A DNA stretch of 20,945 nucleotides, from NCBI GenBank assembly GCA_024645065.1, contig JAHEGP010000022.1:1-20945 (forward strand), read 5' to 3'. The translations under genes and the position numbers were made by a program. The stretch comes from Cellvibrionales bacterium. GTDB taxonomy: Bacteria; Pseudomonadota; Gammaproteobacteria; Pseudomonadales; JAHEGP01. Of the stretch, positions 14,896-20,945 are shown in pieces (positions within the stretch are counted from its first letter, which is position 1; every line of letters begins with the position of its first letter). The notes under the pieces were generated by a model. That model was not told the DNA's origin, ran no database searches, and was given only the letters and a program-made list of their open reading frames with translations.

Positions 14896-15325
14896 TTTCT
14901 CTCCGTGGTGAGCGGGCCGCCATCGGGACACAGCCGCTGCCAATTTGACGGTATTTGGGCTGTATCGACAGCCGCTGCAAGCAGGCATGGTAAGGAAGCG
15001 AGCCTGAGCTGGTCAAGGCGAGATCGGGTTTTCTCCGATTCAGAAGCGCAGCGCTGCATCAGTGGACGCTCGAGGCGAAGCCTGAGGTGACGCCGAATTG
15101 ATCAGATATGCCCTGGTTGATGATGGCAAAGCGATCCGGTTGGTTTTTACCGGGTTGCGTTTCCATCCCCACCCGTTACTTGCGCATCACATTTGCAGAA
15201 AGTGCGACGCGGGTGTAATGGCGCGGGCGAATCTGCCTGGGAGCGTCCGTCTGAATTTATGGAGAAAAATATGAAAGACTGAATAGCGGGATGATGAGCG
15301 CATCGTAGCGTGGGCCGCAATGCGT
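14896..15325. other. Intergenic region upstream of the SDR gene and past topB
   Basis: 430 bp between the SDR start and the topB stop, both on the minus strand. It holds a 6-bp perfect inverted repeat GGCTGT/ACAGCC with 4-nt centre (14958-14973), 63 bp before the SDR start, which could be an operator. It also holds ACAGCCGCTGC twice (about 14930 and 14968) and one copy of the 20-bp direct repeat that recurs beyond topB. A frame on the + strand (about 15089-15270) is open and includes that repeat but has no clear start; I do not call it a gene. Confidence 0.45.
15093..15112 (+). repeat. 20-bp direct repeat, copy A (downstream side of topB)
   Basis: CCGAATTGATCAGATATGCC differs at one position from the copy at 17425-17444. 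Both copies are followed by C or T and then TG. Similarity stops abruptly on either side. Confidence 0.6.
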
Positions 15326-15342
15326 TCAGCTCTTTGCGGCCC
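15312..15342 (-). terminator. 9-bp stem-loop spanning the topB stop codon
   Basis: GGGCCGCAA (15312-15320) and TTGCGGCCC (15334-15342) are perfect complements with a 13-nt loop that contains the topB stop (15326-15328). There is no T-run after it, so it may be a transcript-end stabiliser or pause site and not a classical terminator. Confidence 0.4.
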
Positions 15343-17266
15343 TGGCTGCTGTCGATGATTTAGACACCTTGCGTTTTCGGGGTTTACGTTTTTTTGCTGC
15401 CTGGGGCGGTAAGCCTTTTAAGCCGGTCGCGGTCGGCACCAGGGTATTGGCCTGTTCAATCAGGTGTCGCAGTTGTTGTTCCAATGGCACCATAAACTGC
15501 TGGTAACTGGTCTGCTTGCGGCTGATTTTATCCAGCTCCAGTTCCCAATGCGCCGTCATGTCCGGCGCGGTGGCGCTTGCGGGCAGCGTCTCAATCAAGC
15601 CGTGGCCGGTGCGGGTGGCGCGAATACTTTTATTCTCTCGCACAATAAAGTTGCGTTTGAACAGTAACTCGATAATGCCGGCTCGCGTGGCCTCGGTGCC
15701 GAGTCCGTCGGTATCCCTCAGTACCTTGCGGATATTCGGGTCGGTGACAAACCGGGCAATGCCTGTCATGGCTGCGAGCAGCGTTGCATCGGTAAACGGC
15801 TTGGGTGCCTGGGTCATTTTCTCGAGCATTTCTCCTTTGCTGCATTGCAGCGATTGGCCCTTTTGCAGCGCCGGCAGCAGTTGTTGATCGCGATCATCCC
15901 CGGCTGTGCCAAGCAGGGTTTTCCAGCCGGGTTCCAGCACTTGTCGAGCGCTGGTGGTAAAGCGCCCGCCGGCGATAGTGACCTCTACTTTGGTTTCAAA
16001 ATATTTAAACGGCGGTAAAAACTGTAACAGGTACTGGCGCGCTATCAGCTGATAAATATGTCTCTCCGGTTGAGACAATCGCCCGGCATCAAGCACTCTC
16101 CGGGTCGGGATAATCGCGTGGTGCGCTTCTACTTTGCCGGTGTTCCACGCTTTGCTTTTACGTGCCGGGTCGAGCTTTTCCAGGGCCGTTGTCACCGCCG
16201 GGTAATTTTTAACGATTGCCGCTATGACGTCGCTTGCCTGTTGATGATGTTCAAGGGGCAAGTGGCGGCTGTCTGACCTGGGATAGGTGATCAGTTTGTG
16301 CTTCTCGTAGAGCGCCTGGCAACTGTCGAGCACTTGCCTGGCGCTCATGCCGTGGCGCCTGGCGGCGTCTATCTGCAGCGCAGACAGGCTGTAAGGCAAG
16401 GGTGCGGCCTGCTGCTTGCGGTTTTTTTCAAGCCCGCTTACCACCCCTGTCTGTCCCTGAATGCGTTGGGCTACGTTTTCTGCCAGGCTGCGTGATAGCA
16501 CCCGACCTTGCTCATCCTGGTAGGGTAGGCAGGCCTCGCTGGGTTGCCATTTTGCGGTAAAGTGATGTTGTTCTTCGGTGTGCAAATGGGCCAATACTTC
16601 GTAGTAGGCCCGCGCCTGGAAGTTCTCGATTTCCTGGTCGCGCCGCACCACCAGGCCCAGTACCGGTGTTTGCACCCGGCCCACCGAGAGCACTCCGTCA
16701 TAGCCGGCCTTGCGGCCCTGCAGGGTATAAGCCCGGGTCATATTCAAGCCATACAGCCAGTCTGCCCGGGAGCGGGCCAGGGCAGAGGTGGACAAGGGAA
16801 TAAACTCGCGATTGTCGCGCAGCTTGGCGAGTGCGCGTTGCACGGCAGATGAATTGAGGTCGCTGATCAGGCAGCGCTGGGTGGCGGCCTTTTTCGCTGC
16901 CGGCACTCCGATATAGGCAATCACTTCGTCGACCAGTAACTGTCCTTCTCGATCCGGGTCACCGGCATGCACCAACTGGTCTGCCTCTGCAACAAGTTTA
17001 CGGATCACGCCAAGCTGTTTGCGGGTTTTGGTTTTCGGTGACAATTGCCATTGCTGCGGAACAATTGGCAGGGCATCGAGACTCCATTTTTTGTAGCCAG
17101 GATCGTAGGCGTCGGGTTCGGCCTGTTCCAGCAGGTGGCCGATACACCAGGTCACGGTGTCGCCATTGCCGGCTCGAATATAGCCATCCGCCTTGCGGTG
17201 GGGCTTGGGCAATACCTCGGCAATGGCGCGGCCCAGGCTGGGTTTTTCTGCGATGTAAAGAATCAT
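15326..17266 (-). CDS. topB: DNA topoisomerase III (type IA)
   Basis: The 646-residue enzyme cuts and passes single strands and resolves linked replication and recombination intermediates, usually with RecQ and SSB. The Toprim domain has Glu7 (YIAEKPSLG) and the Asp103/Asp105/Glu107 set in HAGDPDREGQLL. The catalytic tyrosine is Tyr328 in HKLITYPRSDSRHLP, the same number as in E. coli TopB. GRVQTPVLGL (196-205) is the usual type IA segment. The length is close to E. coli (653), and a Lys/Arg-rich tail (AKKRKPRKRK) replaces zinc fingers. ATG 17266 is chosen because MILYIAEKPS begins the Toprim strand; the 23 codons upstream to 17335 run through the promoter. The ribosome site is weak (AAAGAA). 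A LexA-like box, a G-rich tandem array and flanking direct repeats are described separately. Confidence 0.96.
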   Translation of the reverse strand: MILYIAEKPSLGRAIAEVLPKPHRKADGYIRAGNGDTVTWCIGHLLEQAEPDAYDPGYKKWSLDALPIVPQQWQLSPKTKTRKQLGVIRKLVAEADQLVHAGDPDREGQLLVDEVIAYIGVPAAKKAATQRCLISDLNSSAVQRALAKLRDNREFIPLSTSALARSRADWLYGLNMTRAYTLQGRKAGYDGVLSVGRVQTPVLGLVVRRDQEIENFQARAYYEVLAHLHTEEQHHFTAKWQPSEACLPYQDEQGRVLSRSLAENVAQRIQGQTGVVSGLEKNRKQQAAPLPYSLSALQIDAARRHGMSARQVLDSCQALYEKHKLITYPRSDSRHLPLEHHQQASDVIAAIVKNYPAVTTALEKLDPARKSKAWNTGKVEAHHAIIPTRRVLDAGRLSQPERHIYQLIARQYLLQFLPPFKYFETKVEVTIAGGRFTTSARQVLEPGWKTLLGTAGDDRDQQLLPALQKGQSLQCSKGEMLEKMTQAPKPFTDATLLAAMTGIARFVTDPNIRKVLRDTDGLGTEATRAGIIELLFKRNFIVRENKSIRATRTGHGLIETLPASATAPDMTAHWELELDKISRKQTSYQQFMVPLEQQLRHLIEQANTLVPTATGLKGLPPQAAKKRKPRKRKVSKSSTAARAAKS

Positions 17267-17289
17267 AGTAATGTTCTTTGCCAGGCAGG

Positions 17290-17305
17290 CTGTAATTATA
17301 TACAG
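17290..17305 (-). promoter_or_regulatory. LexA-like SOS box in the topB promoter
   Basis: CTGTAATTATATACAG fits CTGT-N8-ACAG exactly, with an all A/T centre. Extended to 20 positions on the minus strand it agrees with the E. coli consensus at 16. It ends 24 bp before the topB ATG and contains the -10 hexamer, the classical place for LexA repression. Confidence 0.75.
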
Positions 17306-17324
17306 TACAGTAGTCGATCGCCAA
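17295..17324 (-). promoter_or_regulatory. Sigma70 promoter of topB
   Basis: On the minus strand TTGGCG (17324-17319), an 18-bp spacer and a perfect TATAAT (17300-17295). Transcription would begin near 17287, giving a leader of about 20 nt. The -10 lies inside the LexA-like box. Confidence 0.6.
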
Positions 17325-17356
17325 TGGCGCTGCAAATACTATTTGCTGGAGGACTG

Positions 17357-17415
17357 CCTCAAAGGCTCCCCCTTAAAGGCCCCCCCCCTCAGAGGCCCCC
17401 CCTCAGAGGCCCCCC
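17357..17415 (-). repeat. Four-unit G-rich tandem array upstream of topB (predicted G-quadruplex)
   Basis: Four imperfect 14-16 bp units at 17357, 17371, 17387 and 17401. On the minus strand the array reads as G-tracts of 6, 7, 9 and 5, separated by three 7-nt spacers (CCTCTGA, CCTCTGA, CCTTTAA). That satisfies the usual G-quadruplex pattern with room to spare. Each spacer with flanking Gs is also a short palindrome (CCTC-T-GAGG, CCTT-T-AAGG). It lies between the acyl-CoA dehydrogenase stop (17522) and the topB promoter. Confidence 0.8.
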
Positions 17416-17424
17416 ATGGCGGAA

Positions 17425-17444
17425 CCGAATTGATCCGATATGCC
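17425..17444 (+). repeat. 20-bp direct repeat, copy B (upstream side of topB)
   Basis: CCGAATTGATCCGATATGCC matches copy A (15093-15112) at 19 of 20 positions in the same orientation, 2,332 bp apart, with topB, its promoter and the G-rich array between them. Confidence 0.6.
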
Positions 17445-17521
17445 TTGACAATATCTACCCGAATGTCACGGTTACCATATCTTGCGTGGCAATGGGGTGG
17501 AGCGTGGGCACTGTAATATGA

Positions 17522-19306
17522 CTAAAAAGAAGCCGCCTTCAGCCCCATGTAGTCATCGGTGTCCTGTTGCCTCAGGTTCGACAGCAGGGTGTCGGTCCGG
17601 GTCAGGATGCGCTTGAAGAAAAACTGCCCGGTTGCCAGCTTGGCCTCGGCAAATTCCGGGTTTTGCGGCTGCAAATCGAGCGCCGCATCCATCATCCTGA
17701 GCCACAGGAAACCGTAGGTGATATAGCCCAGCAGATGCAAAAATTCTGTCGCGGACGCAGCAATACTCAGGGGTGACTCCTCTCCCGCCCGGATGATCTG
17801 CTCAGTCAGTATCGAAGTGTCCTCCAGTAAGCCGGTCAACCGCGCGACATAGGGGCTTAACACGGGCCTGTTAGCCTCCGGGAAATCACTCATGACGCTG
17901 CTGATCTCCTCGAAGTAAAGCCGCAACCATTGACCTTTGTTGGCAAACACCTTGCGTTGCAACAGATCCAGCGCCTGGATGCCGTTGGTGCCCTCATAGA
18001 TTTGCGCGATGCGAACATCCCTGACCAACTGCTCCTGCCCCCACTCCCGCACATAGCCGTGGCCGCCGAAAACCTGTTGCCCGTGGATAGTGTTTTCCAG
18101 GCCCAGATCGGTGGAGAAAGCCTTGACTACCGGCGTTAGCAAGCCCACCAGACCTTGTGCCTTGCGCCTTTGCTCAGCGCATTCGGCGTAACTGCTCTGA
18201 TCCAGCCACATCCCGAGGTAGACCGCCAGCGCCCGTCCCGCCTCGATGGTGGACTTCATGGTCAATAGCATGCGCCGCACGTCCGGGTGGACGATGATGG
18301 GCGCGGCGTTCTGCGGGGATTCGACGCCCTTGCCCTGCAGTCGCTCGCGGGAGTAACTGACGGCGTTCTGGTAGGACATCTCGGAGCAGCCGATACCCTG
18401 GATACCGATCGAGAGCCGCTCGTAATTCATCATGGTAAACATGCTTTGCAGGCCATGATTGAGCTCGCCGACAAGGAACCCCCTGGCGTCGTCGAAATTC
18501 AACACGCAGGTGGCGGAGCCCTTGATCCCCATCTTGTGCTCGATGGAGCCACAGCTAACGCCGTTGTGCGGCCCGATGGACAGGTCTTCATTGACCTGGA
18601 ATTTGGGTACCAGAAACAGGGAGGTGCCCCGTGAACCGGCGGGCGCGTCGGGCAGCTTGGCCAGCACCAGATGAACGATATTCTCGGTCAGGTCCTGGTC
18701 GCCGCCGGTGATGAAGATCTTGGTGCCGGTTATGGCATAGGAGCCGTCTGCCAGGGGGATCGCACGGGTGCGAATCAGTCCCAGGTCGCTCCCCGCATGG
18801 GGTTCGGTCAAACACATGGTGCCCGCCCATTCCCCTGAGTACATTTTCGGCAGGTAGGTTTGCTTGAGCGCCTCACTGGCGTGGGCATTGATGGCCAGAG
18901 TCGCCCCCGCCGTCAGGCAGGGATAGAGTGCGAAGGAACTGTTGGCGGCATAGAGCATTTCGTCAGTGAGCACGGAAAAGGACTTGGGCATACCCAGACC
19001 GCCGTAGGCCGGATCGCCGCCAATGCCTGGCCAGCCGCCCTCGCAAAAGGTTTTGTAAGCGGCCGGGAAAGCACTCGGGGTTTTGACCTCGCCGTCCACC
19101 ATCTGCGCGCCTTCCTCATCCCCACTGCGGTTGGTGGGCGCTATGCACTCTGCGGTGACTTTGGCCGCTTCGGCCAGCATCGCGTCGGCCATGTCCCGAT
19201 CGATCTGGCCGCCAAACCGGGGTGTGGACGCCCAGAACTGGTCTGCCTTGAGCGTGTTGTAGAGTACGAACTGCATGTCTGTGATTGGCGCGCGGTAATT
19301 TTGCAT
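17522..19306 (-). CDS. Acyl-CoA dehydrogenase, long (~595-residue) DmdC-like type
   Basis: The 594-residue FAD enzyme introduces a 2,3-double bond into an acyl-CoA. It has the extra N-terminal segment of this subclass (MQNYRAPITDMQFVLYNTLK, PF12418-like). The FAD/substrate loops are MCLTEPHAGSDLG (164-176) and ITGTKIFITGGDQDLTENIV (192-211). The catalytic base is Glu438 in QIYEGTNGIQALDL. The C-terminal domain from about 460 to 594 is the second extra segment (PF12806-like). The subclass includes DmdC (methylmercaptopropionyl-CoA dehydrogenase) and many aliphatic acyl-CoA dehydrogenases; the chain preference cannot be read. ATG 19306 is fixed by AGGAGA five to six bases upstream. It is divergent from an XRE/ScfR-type regulator, and a TTCGCAAA site lies 25 bp before its start, suggesting control by that regulator. 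Confidence 0.92.
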   Translation of the reverse strand: MQNYRAPITDMQFVLYNTLKADQFWASTPRFGGQIDRDMADAMLAEAAKVTAECIAPTNRSGDEEGAQMVDGEVKTPSAFPAAYKTFCEGGWPGIGGDPAYGGLGMPKSFSVLTDEMLYAANSSFALYPCLTAGATLAINAHASEALKQTYLPKMYSGEWAGTMCLTEPHAGSDLGLIRTRAIPLADGSYAITGTKIFITGGDQDLTENIVHLVLAKLPDAPAGSRGTSLFLVPKFQVNEDLSIGPHNGVSCGSIEHKMGIKGSATCVLNFDDARGFLVGELNHGLQSMFTMMNYERLSIGIQGIGCSEMSYQNAVSYSRERLQGKGVESPQNAAPIIVHPDVRRMLLTMKSTIEAGRALAVYLGMWLDQSSYAECAEQRRKAQGLVGLLTPVVKAFSTDLGLENTIHGQQVFGGHGYVREWGQEQLVRDVRIAQIYEGTNGIQALDLLQRKVFANKGQWLRLYFEEISSVMSDFPEANRPVLSPYVARLTGLLEDTSILTEQIIRAGEESPLSIAASATEFLHLLGYITYGFLWLRMMDAALDLQPQNPEFAEAKLATGQFFFKRILTRTDTLLSNLRQQDTDDYMGLKAASF

Positions 19307-19330
19307 GGGCGTCTCCTGTTTTTTGCTAAC

Positions 19331-19338
19331 TTCGCAAA
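19331..19338. promoter_or_regulatory. TTCGCAAA, candidate operator near the acyl-CoA dehydrogenase start
   Basis: One-mismatch variant of the TTTGCAAA palindrome found near the divergent regulator gene. On the minus strand it reads AAGTTTGCGAAG. It lies 25 bp upstream of the dehydrogenase ATG. Confidence 0.4.
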
Positions 19339-19434
19339 CTTAACAAGTAGTGGATAAGAAGGTGAACGAGTATGCTAAGGTACTGGTTTTAAGGCAATGT
19401 GGATCTTTGCTTTTGATGCAGAACTGTAAATGTG

Positions 19435-19471
19435 TTTGCAAAACCTCCCGGGTATTTGCAAATTTTGTAAA
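19435..19471. promoter_or_regulatory. TTTGCAAA operator cluster upstream of the regulator gene
   Basis: Two perfect self-complementary TTTGCAAA sites, 19435-19442 and 19455-19462 (the latter extended to ATTTGCAAAT), have centres exactly 20 bp apart, about two helical turns. A third, TTTGTAAA, follows at 19464-19471. They end 14 bp before the regulator ATG. From memory, the related actinobacterial regulator RamB binds a motif containing TTTGCAAA; transfer to this protein is inference. Confidence 0.55.
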
Positions 19472-19484
19472 TCGGGTGAGCTGA

Positions 19485-20915
19485 ATGAGCCAGCGAAAAC
19501 GCAAGCTGTTCCTGGGGGCGAAAATCAGGCGCTTCAGGGAAGCCCAAAAGCTGACCCAGGCCGGCCTGGCCGCGCAATTGGAACTTTCCCCCAGCTACCT
19601 CAACCAGATCGAAAACGACCAGCGACCGTTAACCGTCCCGGTCCTGATCAAGCTGGGCAGCATCTTCAATGTCGATCTGGCTACTTTCTCTGAGGAGGAG
19701 GACGACAGACTGATCGGCGAGTTGAGCGAGAGCCTGCAGGACCCGATCTTCCGGGCTGCCCATGTGGGCATCCAGGATTTAAAGGTCATCGTTAACCAGG
19801 CGCCTGATTTTGCCCGCAACTACCTGGTTCTGTATCGCTCCTACCTGCAGGCGGTGCAGAATTACGCCGGGCTGGCCCACGATATGACCGCTGACGAGGC
19901 CGTGCGCACCATCGAGGGGCCGCAGTTCCCCTACGAGGAAGTGCGGGATTTCTTCCACGACCAAAGCAATTATTTCGAGGCGCTCGATCATGCCGCGGAA
20001 AGCCTGTTCGAGAAAGCGGAACTGAGCTTCGGCGGCGGTGAAAGGCAGCTGATCGATTACCTGAAGTCAAAGCATAATATCGCCGTGATAGTGGACGTGG
20101 AAGATGACCGGTTGCGCCACTACACACCCACCAGCAAAACCCTCACCTTGTCGAAATTGCTGTCGGTGCGGCAGAGGGTGTTTCAGATCGCCCATCAGAT
20201 TTGCCTGTTGGAACAGAAAGATACGCTGGACAGGGTGATCGCGGGTGCCGGGTTTGCCAGTCCTGCGTCCACCGGGCTTTGCCGGGTTGGTCTCGCCAAT
20301 TACTTCGCGGGCGCTTTGCTGATGCCCTACCGGGGCTTTCTCGAGAAGGCGCAGCAGGAGCGCTACGATATCGAGCGCTTGCAAATCCTGTTCAATGTCA
20401 GTTTCGAGCAGGTCTGCCACCGCCTGAGTACCCTGCAAAAGCCCGGGGCAATCGGTATTCCGTTCTATTTTTTGCGGGTGGATGCGGCCGGAAATATCTC
20501 CAAGCGGCAGAGTGCTTCCAGCTTTCACTTTGCCCGCGTCGGCGGGGCCTGCCCGCTATGGAATGTGCATGAAGCGTTTGCCCAGCCCGGCAAGATTCTG
20601 CGCCAGGTCGCGCAAATGCCGGATGGCAAATCCTATTTTTGCATCGCCCGCACCGTTAGCCGCACCGAGGGCGGTTACCTGGTGCCGCAAAAGAACTTCG
20701 CGGTCGCACTGGGCTGCGAAATCCAGCACGCGTCAAAGTTGATCTACTCGGTGGGGATCGACCTGGCGGACAAGGAAGCGGCCGTACCCATCGGCGTCAG
20801 TTGCCGGGTGTGCGAGCGTCCCAACTGCCCGCAACGGGCCTTTCCACCCATTGGCAAGACAATACAGGTCAACGAAAACGAGCGCGAGTTTTTGCCTTAC
20901 CGGTTTATTGATTAG
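19485..20915 (+). CDS. XRE-family regulator of the ScfR/RamB type (short-chain fatty acid / acyl-CoA responsive)
   Basis: The 476-residue protein starts with an XRE helix-turn-helix at about residues 10-65 (GAKIRRFREAQKLTQAGLAA, then LSPSYLNQIENDQRPLTVPV, the recognition helix). The centre resembles an IrrE-N-like domain whose metallopeptidase motif is degenerate (FQIAHQICLL where HExxH would be). The C-terminal DUF2083 part ends with a Cys cluster, SCRVCERPNCPQRAFPP, that could bind metal or ligand. Relatives (RamB, PrpR-type, ScfR) control acetate, propionate and acyl-CoA genes. It is divergent from the acyl-CoA dehydrogenase across 178 bp containing repeated TTTGCAAA sites, so local control and autoregulation are likely. 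ATG 19485 has GGTGAG upstream and starts directly before the HTH. Confidence 0.9.
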   Translation: MSQRKRKLFLGAKIRRFREAQKLTQAGLAAQLELSPSYLNQIENDQRPLTVPVLIKLGSIFNVDLATFSEEEDDRLIGELSESLQDPIFRAAHVGIQDLKVIVNQAPDFARNYLVLYRSYLQAVQNYAGLAHDMTADEAVRTIEGPQFPYEEVRDFFHDQSNYFEALDHAAESLFEKAELSFGGGERQLIDYLKSKHNIAVIVDVEDDRLRHYTPTSKTLTLSKLLSVRQRVFQIAHQICLLEQKDTLDRVIAGAGFASPASTGLCRVGLANYFAGALLMPYRGFLEKAQQERYDIERLQILFNVSFEQVCHRLSTLQKPGAIGIPFYFLRVDAAGNISKRQSASSFHFARVGGACPLWNVHEAFAQPGKILRQVAQMPDGKSYFCIARTVSRTEGGYLVPQKNFAVALGCEIQHASKLIYSVGIDLADKEAAVPIGVSCRVCERPNCPQRAFPPIGKTIQVNENEREFLPYRFID

Positions 20916-20945
20916 TTTCAGGCCGGGGATTGATCTGGCGGCTAA

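Noticed and set aside
13999..15090. 363-codon open frame on the + strand antisense to the SDR gene
   Set aside because: It is the reverse-strand shadow of a textbook SDR with all catalytic motifs. The translation has no recognisable domain and runs through the SDR promoter region.
15089..15270. Open + strand frame with two Cys (HICRKCDAG) between SDR and topB
   Set aside because: No start codon apart from TTG, no family resemblance, and no coding-like context; kept only as a note because it includes direct repeat copy A.
17281..17320. A plasmid- or integrative-element-type TopB instead of the chromosomal one
   Set aside because: Length, Tyr328 position and motif spacing match chromosomal TopB, and no conjugation or partition genes are nearby.
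17271..17516. 81-codon + strand frame across the G-rich array
   Set aside because: Its middle is a translation of the tandem repeat (Pro-rich), and it overlaps the topB promoter on the opposite strand.

Overview
The window looks like a chromosomal segment of a GC-rich (roughly 57-60% by eye) gammaproteobacterium, probably marine and of the Cellvibrionales/Halieaceae type. That placement is inferred from gene content (TopB with the E. coli-like Tyr328, a Pit/DUF47 pair, an OprP/OprO-type porin, an SrpA catalase-like protein, a DmdC-type acyl-CoA dehydrogenase with a ScfR/RamB-type regulator); no marker gene is present to fix it. I see no rRNA, tRNA, CRISPR array, intact insertion sequence or prophage.

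Layout. 1-97: 3' tip of an unidentified + strand gene. 211-1918 (-): phosphate transporter pit, then its DUF47 partner. 2465-3190 (+): alpha/beta hydrolase. 3227-5230 (-): a decayed surface-glycan patch, with an intact O-antigen ligase/polymerase-like membrane protein preceded by a GT4 glycosyltransferase that has lost its middle and by the tail of a GT2 glycosyltransferase. Two perfect hairpins mark its edge. 5365-9393 (-): a same-strand series of phosphate-selective porin, small helical protein, serine beta-lactamase-like esterase and periplasmic catalase-like protein. 9654-12597 (+): a PQQ/haem c dehydrogenase lipoprotein followed by an exported cupin-like protein, divergent from the catalase-like gene. 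12717-13567 (-): two small heat-shock proteins with a sigma32-like promoter and an intrinsic terminator. 14011-14895 (-): short-chain dehydrogenase. 15326-17266 (-): DNA topoisomerase III. 17522-19306 (-) and 19485-20915 (+): acyl-CoA dehydrogenase and a divergent XRE/ScfR-type regulator.

Most of the structure the genes do not explain is around topB. Its promoter carries a close match to a LexA box laid over the -10 element. About 65 bp further upstream is a four-unit G-rich tandem array with exactly 7-nt spacers (predicted G-quadruplex, palindromic spacers with a compensated substitution). A 20-bp near-identical direct repeat lies on either side of the gene. Other regulatory signals are repeated TTTGCAAA palindromes between the acyl-CoA dehydrogenase and its probable regulator, and the heat-shock promoter of the sHSP pair. 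The porin has a probable frame break at an A-run inside its signal-peptide region. I did not find a clearly new multi-gene system; the topB control region is the best candidate for something undescribed.
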